The translations under genes were made by a program, and so were the position numbers. A DNA stretch of 64,000 bases. It comes from Colwellia psychrerythraea (lineage in GTDB: Bacteria > Pseudomonadota > Gammaproteobacteria > Enterobacterales > Alteromonadaceae). Position 1 is the first letter of the stretch. Every line of letters begins with the position of its first letter. The stretch is taken from NCBI RefSeq assembly GCF_000764225.1, contig NZ_JQED01000053.1, forward strand, positions 62,001 to 126,000, given 5' to 3'. Below, one piece after another: positions 45,806-53,680 of this stretch. The notes below the pieces were generated by a model, which had not been told where the DNA came from, made no database searches, and saw only the letters and a program-made list of their open reading frames with translations.

Positions 45806-47176
45806 GTGAATTCAGTTCAATCTACATCATCGTTAACTGTAGCCAAGTTCGGCGGTACTAGTGTTGCCGACTACCAAGCTATGCTTCGCTGCGCCAATAT
45901 TATTAAAAATGATCACAGCAATCGTTTAGTGGTTGTATCAGCCAGCTCAGGTGTGACAAACCTACTTGTACGTTTAAGCCAGAAAAATGTTTCTGTCATT
46001 GAACAAAAAGATATTATTGAAAATATACGTGCCATTCAAGTCAATATTACTCAGCATTTATCAAGTGATGTGGAAACACAGCTTAATGATGAAATAGATA
46101 GTTTACTTGAAGAGCTCACGCAGCATGCTTTAACGCAATTATTACAATACTCGACAAGAACGGGTGATGCTATTCTTGCTTTTGGAGAGCAATTTAGCTC
46201 ACGGATTTTTGCTCAAGTATTGCGATCAGTTGATATTCCAGGTGAGTATTTCAATGTGCAACAAGTGATGAAAACGAACAGTTTATATGGCAAGGCCGTA
46301 GTAGACCTTAATCAATTGAGTGAGCAAAGCGCACAACTTCTCTCGCCAAAACTTAAGAATAAAGTCATTGTTACTCAGGGGTTTATTGGTCAAGATAGCC
46401 AGGGTCATACGACTACCCTGGGGCGAGGTGGCTCTGATTATTCTGCCGCATTACTCGCTGAAGCATTAAATGGTAATAATTTATCTATTTGGACCGATGT
46501 TGTTGGTATATTTACCACTGACCCGCGTATAACGGATCAAGCGAGAGCGATTAAAGAAATCAGCTTTGGTGAAGCGGCTGAAATGGCTACTTTCGGTGCT
46601 AAGATATTGCATCCCGCAACACTTATTCCAGCAATGCGTCAGAATATTCCTGTTTTTGTTGGCTCAAGTAAAGAGCCAGAAAAGGGCGGCACACAAATCA
46701 AGCAAAAGGTTGACTCAAACCCTACTTATCGCTCAATTGCATTAAGACGTGAGCAAACATTAGTGACGGTCAAAAGCCCAGCTATGTTACATGCAAGCGG
46801 TTTCTTAGCAAAGGTATTTGGTGTGTTAGCAAAACACGAGTTAAGCATTGATTTGATCACGACCAGTGAAATTAGTGTAGCGTTAACTTTTGATAACCCA
46901 AGTGGCTCAACGCAATCATTAATCACTAATACGGTTGTCGCAGAATTAGAGCAATTATGTGAAGTTAGTGTGGAGCATGGTTTATCGCTAGTTGCTGTTA
47001 TAGGAAATGGCTTAACGTGCGCTAAGGGCATTGGTCAAAGTATTTTTGAAACGATTAATGACGTAAACATCCGATTAATTTGTCATGGAGCTAGTGCTAA
47101 TAATCTATGCTTTTTAGTGAATGAAGGCGACGCCAACTTTGTGGTTGAAAAATTACATAATACGTTGTTTTCTTAA
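45806..47176 (+). CDS. lysC: Aspartokinase, lysine-sensitive type
   Basis: A 456-aa monofunctional aspartate kinase, the first step to lysine, threonine and methionine. Motifs: VAKFGGTSVADYQAM at the N-terminus, TLGRGGSDYSAALLAEAL, WTDVVGIFTTDPR, FGAKILHPATLIPA, and two C-terminal ACT domains (VTVKSPAMLHASGFLAK; VAVIGNGLTCAKGIG). The start is GTG at 45806 with GGGAGA upstream. A lysine riboswitch precedes it, and ACT domains bind lysine, so both transcript and enzyme feedback are likely. Confidence 0.94.
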   Translation: MNSVQSTSSLTVAKFGGTSVADYQAMLRCANIIKNDHSNRLVVVSASSGVTNLLVRLSQKNVSVIEQKDIIENIRAIQVNITQHLSSDVETQLNDEIDSLLEELTQHALTQLLQYSTRTGDAILAFGEQFSSRIFAQVLRSVDIPGEYFNVQQVMKTNSLYGKAVVDLNQLSEQSAQLLSPKLKNKVIVTQGFIGQDSQGHTTTLGRGGSDYSAALLAEALNGNNLSIWTDVVGIFTTDPRITDQARAIKEISFGEAAEMATFGAKILHPATLIPAMRQNIPVFVGSSKEPEKGGTQIKQKVDSNPTYRSIALRREQTLVTVKSPAMLHASGFLAKVFGVLAKHELSIDLITTSEISVALTFDNPSGSTQSLITNTVVAELEQLCEVSVEHGLSLVAVIGNGLTCAKGIGQSIFETINDVNIRLICHGASANNLCFLVNEGDANFVVEKLHNTLFS

Positions 47177-47229
47177 CAAGTGTTTAGCGGGGCGATAATG
47201 TCCCGTTAATGTTTTCGTTATCTAAATAA

Positions 47230-47264
47230 AAAAGTAAGTATGATAAAACTTTATTCTTACTTTT
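47230..47264. terminator. Bidirectional hairpin after lysC
   Basis: AAAAGTAAG / CTTACTTTT, 9-bp stem with long AT loop between convergent genes. It is weak in GC. Confidence 0.55.
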
Positions 47265-47286
47265 CTTTCATTGGTTAGTAATGACT

Positions 47287-47718
47287 TTAACCGTTGATAT
47301 TTGCCATAAGCTGATCAAGATCTTGATTTAAGCTGAACAACTTCTCTGGTGTTAAGCCCGTTACAGCAAACATTTCTCCTGGAATATGCTCAGCACTTTG
47401 TTTCAGTGCTTTCCCTTCTTTAGTTAATTTGATGATAACCACACGTTCATCTGACGATTGTCGAACACGGATCAGTAATCCCCGTGCCTCCATTCTTTTC
47501 AATAAAGGGGACAGTGTGCCAGAATCTAAATCAAGTTGGTTACCCAAGTCCTTAACCGAAATACCTTTCATGTTTTGCCATAAAACTAGCATGGCTAGAT
47601 ATTGAGGATAAGTTAAGTCTAGATCCTTTAAAATGGGGGCATACAGTCGGCACATTAATTTATTCAAGCTATAAAGACGAAAACATAATTGTTTTTCGAG
47701 CAGTAAATTAGTACTCAT
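47287..47718 (-). CDS. MarR-family regulator, OhrR-like
   Basis: A 143-aa winged-helix repressor. The peroxide-sensing Cys of OhrR is at the usual place in EKQLCFRLYSLNKLM (Cys12), followed by YAPILKDLDLTYPQYLAMLVLW. The wing region has SGTLSPLLKRMEARGLLIRVRQSSDERVV (core GTLSPLLKRMEA). It starts just after glutathione peroxidase (one base between), so it is second gene of that operon. It likely derepresses the peroxidase when an organic peroxide oxidises the Cys. Confidence 0.88.
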   Translation of the reverse strand: MSTNLLLEKQLCFRLYSLNKLMCRLYAPILKDLDLTYPQYLAMLVLWQNMKGISVKDLGNQLDLDSGTLSPLLKRMEARGLLIRVRQSSDERVVIIKLTKEGKALKQSAEHIPGEMFAVTGLTPEKLFSLNQDLDQLMANING

Positions 47719-47719
47719 G

Positions 47720-48202
47720 TTATTTCAATAACTTTTCAATATCAGCGGTAATGGCTTCAGGTTTTGTAGTTGGCGCATATCGTTTTATTACTTCGCCGCG
47801 GCGGTTAATCAAAAATTTTGTGAAATTCCACTTAATTGACTTAGAGCCAAGAATGCCCGGAGCTTCTTGTTTCAAAAAATCAAACAGAGGGTGAGCATCA
47901 CTGCCATTGACGTCAATTTTATCAAATAAAGGAAATTTTATATTAAAGTGTAAGTCGCAAAATTGCTGAATTTCTTCGTTATTACCACTTTCTTGTTGTT
48001 TGAATTGATTACAAGGAAAGGCCAATACTTCAAACCCTTTTGCATGAAATGAATCATGTAGTGTTTGTAACCCTTGATATTGAGGAGTGAAGCCACAGTG
48101 ACTTGCTGTATTTACAATCAGCAATACTTTATCGGTAAACTGATTTAATTCAATAGTTTCTTCTTTATTGTTTAGAACGGTGAACTGATAAATATTACTC
48201 AT
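47720..48202 (-). CDS. Glutathione peroxidase family protein
   Basis: A 160-aa thiol peroxidase. The active Cys is in VNTASHCGFTPQYQGL (Cys36, in the place of Sec); the Gln of the triad is absent from the typical LAFPCNQFKQQESG in favour of that same run, and the Trp is in KWNFTKFLINRRG. It is the first gene of an operon with an OhrR-like regulator. Like many bacterial enzymes it may use thioredoxin rather than glutathione. Confidence 0.92.
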   Translation of the reverse strand: MSNIYQFTVLNNKEETIELNQFTDKVLLIVNTASHCGFTPQYQGLQTLHDSFHAKGFEVLAFPCNQFKQQESGNNEEIQQFCDLHFNIKFPLFDKIDVNGSDAHPLFDFLKQEAPGILGSKSIKWNFTKFLINRRGEVIKRYAPTTKPEAITADIEKLLK

Positions 48203-48398
48203 TTAAATATTCCTCTAAAGTGTATGTAAAGCGATTAGCTGGTTTATGAACCTAATATGTAAATTGTATGAAATTTAATTGCGCACAACTCATTTTTTTA
48301 TTTTAGTGCAAAATTGAAAGGTTGAAAAGATGCTAGAGCAAATAAATAAACTGAAGTAGACTGATCCCATTAAAAGTAACGACTTAAAAGGTTGGAGT

Positions 48399-49262
48399 AT
48401 GAAAGTAGCATTTATAGGTCTTGGCGTAATGGGTTACCCAATGGCAGGGCATTTAACAAAAGCCGGTCATCAAGTTTGTGTTTATAACCGTAACAGCGAC
48501 AAAGCCTTAGCCTGGCAAAAAGAATATGGTGGTGATGTCGCAATAACCCCTGCGTTAGCGGCAAAAGGTTGTGACATTGTCTTTGCCTGTGTTGGCAATG
48601 ATGATGATGTCAGGCAAGTATCATTAGGTGGTGATGGAATTTTTGCAGGGCTGCCTAAAGGAAGCATTTTTGTCGACCATACCACGGCATCAGCAGAGCT
48701 TGCGGTTGAACTCTCTGCTATTGCTGATAAAAATGGCCAACATTTTTTTGATGCGCCAGTATCGGGCGGTCAAGCAGGCGCCGAAAATGGCGTATTAACG
48801 GTCATGGTAGGTGGCGATGAAGATGTTTTTACTAAAATAGAGCCTGTTATGGCTGCATTTGCCCGTTTTAGTCAAATCATGGGGCCTGTTGGCTCAGGGC
48901 AATTAGCTAAAATGGTTAATCAAATTTGTTTTGTCAATACAGTGCAAGGTTTAGCTGAAGGGTTGAACTTCGCCCAAAAAGCAGGATTAGATACTGACAA
49001 ATTACTTGATACTATTGGCAAAGGAGCAGCTGGATCTTGGCAGATGGATAATCGTGGTAAAACCATGTGTAAGCGAGAGTTTGACTTTGGTTTTGCTGTT
49101 GATTGGGTAAGGAAAGATTTAGCTATTGCTTTTGAGGAAGCTGAAAAGTTAGGCGCTGATTTAACGATTACTAAGCAACTTGATGGTTATTATCAAGAAA
49201 TACAAGAGAATGGCGGCAACCGTTGGGATACATCAAGTCTTATTTCTCGTTTTAAGAAATAG
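48399..49262 (+). CDS. NAD(P)-dependent beta-hydroxyacid dehydrogenase (HIBADH/GlxR family)
   Basis: A 287-aa dehydrogenase. Rossmann motif MKVAFIGLGVMGYPMAGHL, substrate motif FDAPVSGGQAGAENG, and the catalytic Lys in GSGQLAKMVNQICF. C-terminal RKDLAIAFEEAEKLGADL is typical. Candidates are 3-hydroxyisobutyrate dehydrogenase, tartronate semialdehyde reductase or a succinic semialdehyde reductase. The gene stands alone, so the substrate cannot be decided. Confidence 0.88.
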   Translation: MKVAFIGLGVMGYPMAGHLTKAGHQVCVYNRNSDKALAWQKEYGGDVAITPALAAKGCDIVFACVGNDDDVRQVSLGGDGIFAGLPKGSIFVDHTTASAELAVELSAIADKNGQHFFDAPVSGGQAGAENGVLTVMVGGDEDVFTKIEPVMAAFARFSQIMGPVGSGQLAKMVNQICFVNTVQGLAEGLNFAQKAGLDTDKLLDTIGKGAAGSWQMDNRGKTMCKREFDFGFAVDWVRKDLAIAFEEAEKLGADLTITKQLDGYYQEIQENGGNRWDTSSLISRFKK

Positions 49263-49357
49263 TAGTCATTTCACTATTAAACTGAATACCTAAATTAGCT
49301 GAAATATGTATGTTAACAGACTCAGGTATGAATTTTTGAATTTTAATCGAGGGAAAG

Positions 49358-50161
49358 ATGAAATCAAGTATATTTATTTTACCATTAATATTGTTACTTT
49401 CAGCTTGTGGTAGCGGTTCTGAAGGGGCAGCCAAAACCCAGGTGATCCCCGAAGTGAAAAAGCCAGAGCCTGTCGGGGAGGCTGAAAACTTGGCAATTCC
49501 TGACAATAGAGCACTCGATGCCTATCAAGTGCTTGTTATTGGAAATAGCCATGTTCAGTCAATACAAAAATTACTGACCATAATCTTTCAGCATGGCTTT
49601 GAAGAAAAAGAAATCAATATTGATACCCGTGTTGGTGCCTTTTTAGATGTAATTGTTGATAAAGAAAGTTTGATAGAATTAATAGAAACGAGGCCGTGGA
49701 CCCATATTATCTTGCAAGGTCAGAAGTACTCTCAGAGTCAATCAGTGCTTTATTCAACAGAAGCTGCAAAAACTTGGATTCAACGTACGAAGAAAAAAGG
49801 CGCTACGCCAATATTGTTTCCTGAACATCCCCAAAAGGGAAGTGTTACAGAAGCGGGTTATGTGCATAGTATCCATGTTGATATTGCCGATGAAGAGTCT
49901 AGCTGCATTGCCCCAGTAGGGCTAAGTTGGAATAAAGTGTTAGCTATAGAGCCTGAGTTAAATCTTTATCAAGCGGATGGAAATCATGCAACCGAGTTAG
50001 GTGCTTTACTCAGCGCTTTGGTATTGTATCAAGTAGTTAGTGGTCAAATAGCAGATACATTACCTTATGTTGCAGACTTACCAGGAACTGCTACTGAACA
50101 AGCCTTACTTGGCCAAATTGCCTCTCAGACAGTTGCAGAACAGGTTCCTTGTGCTTTTTAA
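49358..50161 (+). CDS. Predicted lipoprotein with SGNH-hydrolase-like fold
   Basis: A 267-aa protein. MKSSIFILPLILLLSACGSG is a lipoprotein signal. The mature part begins with a Glu/Pro-rich linker, then VLVIGNSHVQSIQKLL, a GNSH block I with possible nucleophile Ser, WTHIILQGQKYSQS, and DGNHATELGALLSALVLYQ, which gives the D-x-x-H block V. These suggest an SGNH/GDSL-like esterase fold. Activity is inferred only. It lies 95 bases after the dehydrogenase and before a hairpin-rich gap. Confidence 0.7.
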   Translation: MKSSIFILPLILLLSACGSGSEGAAKTQVIPEVKKPEPVGEAENLAIPDNRALDAYQVLVIGNSHVQSIQKLLTIIFQHGFEEKEINIDTRVGAFLDVIVDKESLIELIETRPWTHIILQGQKYSQSQSVLYSTEAAKTWIQRTKKKGATPILFPEHPQKGSVTEAGYVHSIHVDIADEESSCIAPVGLSWNKVLAIEPELNLYQADGNHATELGALLSALVLYQVVSGQIADTLPYVADLPGTATEQALLGQIASQTVAEQVPCAF

Positions 50162-50360
50162 AGCGTTGAGTTACGGCCATTGGGTCGTGATTGATTATTC
50201 ATGGATCACTGAACGTTATATTATTTAGTCGGTATTTTATGTAGGTGCCTAAATAGCTTGTGTAGAGGAGATGTTTCAGGTTTTTACCTGAGTTTAGGCT
50301 AGGTAGTAGCTAGTCTCGTTTAGCTGATTTGTTCGATTGAGCTTTGGTGATGAAACTGAA

Positions 50361-50408
50361 CACAGGTAACCTGTGAAGTAAACACCAGATGAAGTACCCG
50401 GTGTTTAC
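50361..50408. repeat. Two adjacent palindromes downstream of the SGNH-like gene
   Basis: CACAGGT-A-ACCTGTG (50361-50375) is followed at once by GTAAACACC / GGTGTTTAC (50378-50386 and 50400-50408). They lie between convergent genes, so one or both may be terminator stems, although no T-run follows on +. Confidence 0.5.
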
Positions 50409-50429
50409 ATCGATTTAAACAAACGTTAG

Positions 50430-51881
50430 TTACACATTAAATACCATAGGTACGGTAGTTAACATCATTATGACTATCATAAATATAGCCGCAATATTCA
50501 GCCAAAAACCTGCTCTGGCCATGTCAGCGATACGTAACTCTCCAGAACTAAATACGATAGCGTTTGGCGGAGTTGCTACTGGCATCATAAAGGCACAACT
50601 CGCAGCTAATGCGGCAGGAATGACTAGCATTAAAGGTCCATCAGTCAATGTTACTGCTATAGGTCCTAGTAAGGGTAAAAAACTTGCGGCAGTGGCGGTA
50701 TTACTTGTTACTTCAGTTAAGAATAAAATGGTAATGGTAACGACTAAAACAGCAGCAATAACAGGAATGCTCGAGGTTGCTTCAAGCTGAGTTGCTATAT
50801 AACCCGCTAATCCTGATTTTTTTATTAAACTGGCTAGGGCTAAACCACCACCAAAAAGTAATAAGACACCCCAAGGTAATTTTTTTGTGTCTTCCCAGGC
50901 TAAAATACGGATGTCTTTTTTACTATCAACAGGGACGACAAACAATAATAAAGCAACAAACATAGCGATGCCGGTGTCTGATATAGCTAAGCCAGTCATT
51001 TTGGCTATTAATGGTCTAAAAATCCAACCGATAGCGGCAAAAGCAAAGAAAAACAAAACCAGTTTCTCACCTTTATTCATTTGGCCCAATTCCTGAAGTT
51101 TTTCTTTGAACATGCTGTTGGTATCAACACGATCTCCTTCATTAACTTGATAGCAAACCTTGGTCAAAATGAACCAGCACAGAACCAACAATACTGTACT
51201 TAACGGTACACCAATAATCATCCATTGGGCAAAACCAATTTCAATATTGTAACTATCGGCTAAATAAGCCGCCATCAGAGCATTAGGAGGTGTACCAATT
51301 AAAGTCGCTAAACCACCGATGCTTGCGGAAAAGGCAATAGCTAATAACATTGGTTTTGAAAAGTTTTCAGGGGTACTACCATTTTGCTTCTGTTTAACCA
51401 TCTCGATGATAGATAACGCGATCGGTAACATCATTACTGCGGTCGCGGTATTAGACATCCACATCGATAAGAAAGCGGTAACAAGCATCAAGCCACCAAT
51501 TTGATGGCTTGGTTTAGTACTACATAACGACATGGCTTTTAAGGCAATGCGTTTATGCAAATTCCATCTTTCCATCGCAATGGAGATAAAAAAGCCACCA
51601 AGGAAAAGGAATATTAAAGGATGCGCATAAGACGATGTTGTAACCTTGATAGGTGCTATACCAACAATTGGCGCAACTATTAAGGGGAGGAAGGCGGTGA
51701 CTGAAACAGGAGTTGCTTCAGATATCCACCAGGTGGCCATCCACAGTGCTAAGCCGAGGGTGTGCCATGCATCTGCAGACATACCTTCAAAGGGCGAAGG
51801 CACTAATAAGGTAAACAGCATCAGTGCTGGCCCTAATATGAGCATACGCAATGGCGTTGTTTTGTCTTGTATATCTGTCAT
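50430..51881 (-). CDS. DASS/SLC13 family sodium-dicarboxylate symporter
   Basis: About 483 aa with 11-12 spans. Family motifs: WMSNTATAVMMLPIALSIIE (SNT substrate and sodium motif 1), GGLATLIGTPPNALMAAYL, and TEVTSNTATAASFLPLLGPI (SNT motif 2). It moves dicarboxylates such as succinate, malate or fumarate with sodium. ATG 51881 has GAGGA six bases upstream; a GTG in frame at 51893 is not preferred. A sigma-54 promoter is at 51929-51944. It is divergent from the porin and near DctB/DctD-type genes. Confidence 0.93.
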   Translation of the reverse strand: MTDIQDKTTPLRMLILGPALMLFTLLVPSPFEGMSADAWHTLGLALWMATWWISEATPVSVTAFLPLIVAPIVGIAPIKVTTSSYAHPLIFLFLGGFFISIAMERWNLHKRIALKAMSLCSTKPSHQIGGLMLVTAFLSMWMSNTATAVMMLPIALSIIEMVKQKQNGSTPENFSKPMLLAIAFSASIGGLATLIGTPPNALMAAYLADSYNIEIGFAQWMIIGVPLSTVLLVLCWFILTKVCYQVNEGDRVDTNSMFKEKLQELGQMNKGEKLVLFFFAFAAIGWIFRPLIAKMTGLAISDTGIAMFVALLLFVVPVDSKKDIRILAWEDTKKLPWGVLLLFGGGLALASLIKKSGLAGYIATQLEATSSIPVIAAVLVVTITILFLTEVTSNTATAASFLPLLGPIAVTLTDGPLMLVIPAALAASCAFMMPVATPPNAIVFSSGELRIADMARAGFWLNIAAIFMIVIMMLTTVPMVFNV

Positions 51882-51928
51882 AAATTTCCTCACAGTGTTT
51901 TATTTTATAATAGTTCTAATTTATGTTT

Positions 51929-51944
51929 AGCAAAGACACTGCCA
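51929..51944 (-). promoter_or_regulatory. Sigma-54 (-24/-12) promoter of the transporter gene
   Basis: On the minus strand the sequence is TGGCAGTGTCTTTGCT, with GG and GC ten bases apart as required; consensus TGGCACG-N4-TTGCW. It lies 48 bases before the transporter start. Confidence 0.8.
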
Positions 51945-52110
51945 TGTTTTCATCTTATTGTTAATAAAAGTAAATATATTTTTTACTCGTTATTTTAGCT
52001 TATGTTACGTATTGATATCCACCCATAAAAAAACACCTATGTGTGGAAAGCCGCCAATGTATATCCTCTCAATAATTTTGTGGGCTTGATGCTTACGACA
52101 CTAATTAACC

Positions 52111-52223
52111 GTGGGGGATAGTCGCGTTGTTTAGCAATATATTTTGATCTGAATTTCCGTTTTTCTCTCTTTGGGGGGATTTCTATATATATCCATATGC
52201 ATTAAGGGTGGGATTCCCCCCAA
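52111..52223. promoter_or_regulatory. G-tract motifs, possible activator sites
   Basis: GTGGGGGATA (52111-52120), TTGGGGGGAT (52171-52180) and the inverse ATTCCCCCCAA (52213-52223) share a TGGGGGAT-like core. The last two form an inverted repeat. They lie about 80-195 bases upstream of the porin promoter and 170-290 from the transporter promoter, the range used by sigma-54 activators. The DctD-type protein nearby is the natural candidate. Confidence 0.5.
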
Positions 52224-52305
52224 GATGATGGCTAACAATTTTATATTATTACTGTAAGTGATTGTTATTTTTTGTTTATTTTTATCAGTTGCTCTAGCAA
52301 TAAAC

Positions 52306-52321
52306 TGGCGTGAACATTGCG
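52306..52321 (+). promoter_or_regulatory. Sigma-54 promoter of the porin gene
   Basis: TGGCGTGAACATTGCG has GG and GC ten bases apart; TGGC and TTGC boxes match. It lies 78 bases before the porin ATG. Confidence 0.75.
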
Positions 52322-52399
52322 GTTACATACTGTCGACTTAACGTAGTCAGTGTTGGCGATTCATAACGATAATAACTTCTTAAAATAAAGGGGAAATAC

Positions 52400-53443
52400 A
52401 TGAAACGTATTCAAGTGAATAAACCAAGTAAACTATTTTTGGTAAACGTACTGCTATTAAGCAGTGCGAGTGCTAGCGCCAGTGATGTCGATAGCTCATT
52501 CTATGGATCGCTCCGTTTAGGTGCTGACTATGTTGATAGTGGTACTGCTGATGATGCAGTAAATGGTAGAGATTTTTTGAGTCGGATAGGTGTTAACGCC
52601 GAAGTCCAGTTGTCAGATGGCTTAACAGGTGTCGGCAAAGTTGAGTATGGTTTACGCGGCGATGATGGGGTGAATTTTAATCAAAATCAAAAACCGGGTT
52701 TGCGTCAAATATATGTTGGCCTAAAAGGAAACTTCGGAACCGTTACTTATGGTTCTCAAACTATTATATGGCATCAGTATGTACGTAGTGCGTATTTTTC
52801 TGATGGATTAGACTCTTTGCGTCAAGGTGCTATTCGTGATGATGATATGCTGCAATGGCAAAAATCTTACAATAATTGGAAGTTAGCTGCTGCCATTCAA
52901 ACAGAAAAACAAGATGGCGACTCTATTGATCAATACCAAGTAGCAACGCAATATAAAAATAACAGCTTGAAACTTCAAGCTGCATTGGCAGCAGATCAAC
53001 AAGGTAAAAATACCGGTAATTTATACGGCTTTCGTGCTTGGTATGATATTTCAAAATCGCTTACGGTATCAGCTTTTTATCATTTGGCTGAAGAAGACTT
53101 TGATCTGTACAAAGGTAACTCGTCAGGTAATGTTAGATTAGTCTCAGCAGAAGAATCAGGTAAAGTAGGCGGCGTAACCAGTTGTGTTGATGAAGAGCGT
53201 TCAACCGTAGGTTTGTATGGGAAGTGGCGTCAAGGGAACAATCAAATACATGCTAGATATGCGGTAAACTCTTGTAAAATAAAAGGCGATGTTAACTCTA
53301 TTAAAGTTGAATATATCCGTTATTTCTCTAAGAAATTTCGCATGTGGGCATCAATTGAGCAGTTAGATAATGATGCAGCTCGCTTACCTTCAACAGGTGA
53401 AGATATGTCGGCTGTGCAATTAGGTGTTAGATTCGATTTTTAA
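52400..53443 (+). CDS. Gram-negative trimeric porin
   Basis: A 347-aa outer-membrane porin. Signal peptide ends near SAS-ASD, followed by SFYGSLRLGADYVDSG, the common first strand, and DGLTGVGKVEYGLRG. The C-terminus VQLGVRFDF ends in Phe, the barrel-assembly signal. It probably gives dicarboxylates entry through the outer membrane, based on the shared control region and neighbouring DctBD genes. Confidence 0.9.
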   Translation: MKRIQVNKPSKLFLVNVLLLSSASASASDVDSSFYGSLRLGADYVDSGTADDAVNGRDFLSRIGVNAEVQLSDGLTGVGKVEYGLRGDDGVNFNQNQKPGLRQIYVGLKGNFGTVTYGSQTIIWHQYVRSAYFSDGLDSLRQGAIRDDDMLQWQKSYNNWKLAAAIQTEKQDGDSIDQYQVATQYKNNSLKLQAALAADQQGKNTGNLYGFRAWYDISKSLTVSAFYHLAEEDFDLYKGNSSGNVRLVSAEESGKVGGVTSCVDEERSTVGLYGKWRQGNNQIHARYAVNSCKIKGDVNSIKVEYIRYFSKKFRMWASIEQLDNDAARLPSTGEDMSAVQLGVRFDF

Positions 53444-53530
53444 CTAAGATTAAGTTGGTTACTTTGAACTGAGCAAATACAATAGTTACTATGGAAGTAG
53501 TTGTTTGTTGGGTATCAAATAGTTAAAGCA

Positions 53531-53557
53531 TAACAGTAAACAACGAGTTTACTGTTA
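53531..53557. repeat. Perfect 10-bp inverted repeat after the porin
   Basis: TAACAGTAAA / TTTACTGTTA with a CAACGAG loop. It lies 90 bases after the porin and before the sensor kinase. It may end porin transcription, although no T-run follows. Confidence 0.6.
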
Positions 53558-53680
53558 AAAGCTGGTAAAATGAAAAATGATTTTCATAGCTACCTCACTG
53601 ACTCGGCGACCATTTCTATCGCTTATATAGTAGATAGCTCTAATGGTGAAATAGCATTAGTTTATTCTTAAGGTAAAATT

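Larger units (their letters stand above)
51882..52399. other. Divergent control region, dicarboxylate transporter/porin
   Basis: About 520 bases with sigma-54 promoters pointing both ways and G-tract inverted repeats between them (listed separately). No gene is seen. Confidence 0.7.

Noticed and set aside
48255..48290. OhrR operator upstream of the glutathione peroxidase
   Set aside because: AATTGTA-like pieces occur, but the AT-rich region gives no clear palindrome; chance cannot be excluded.
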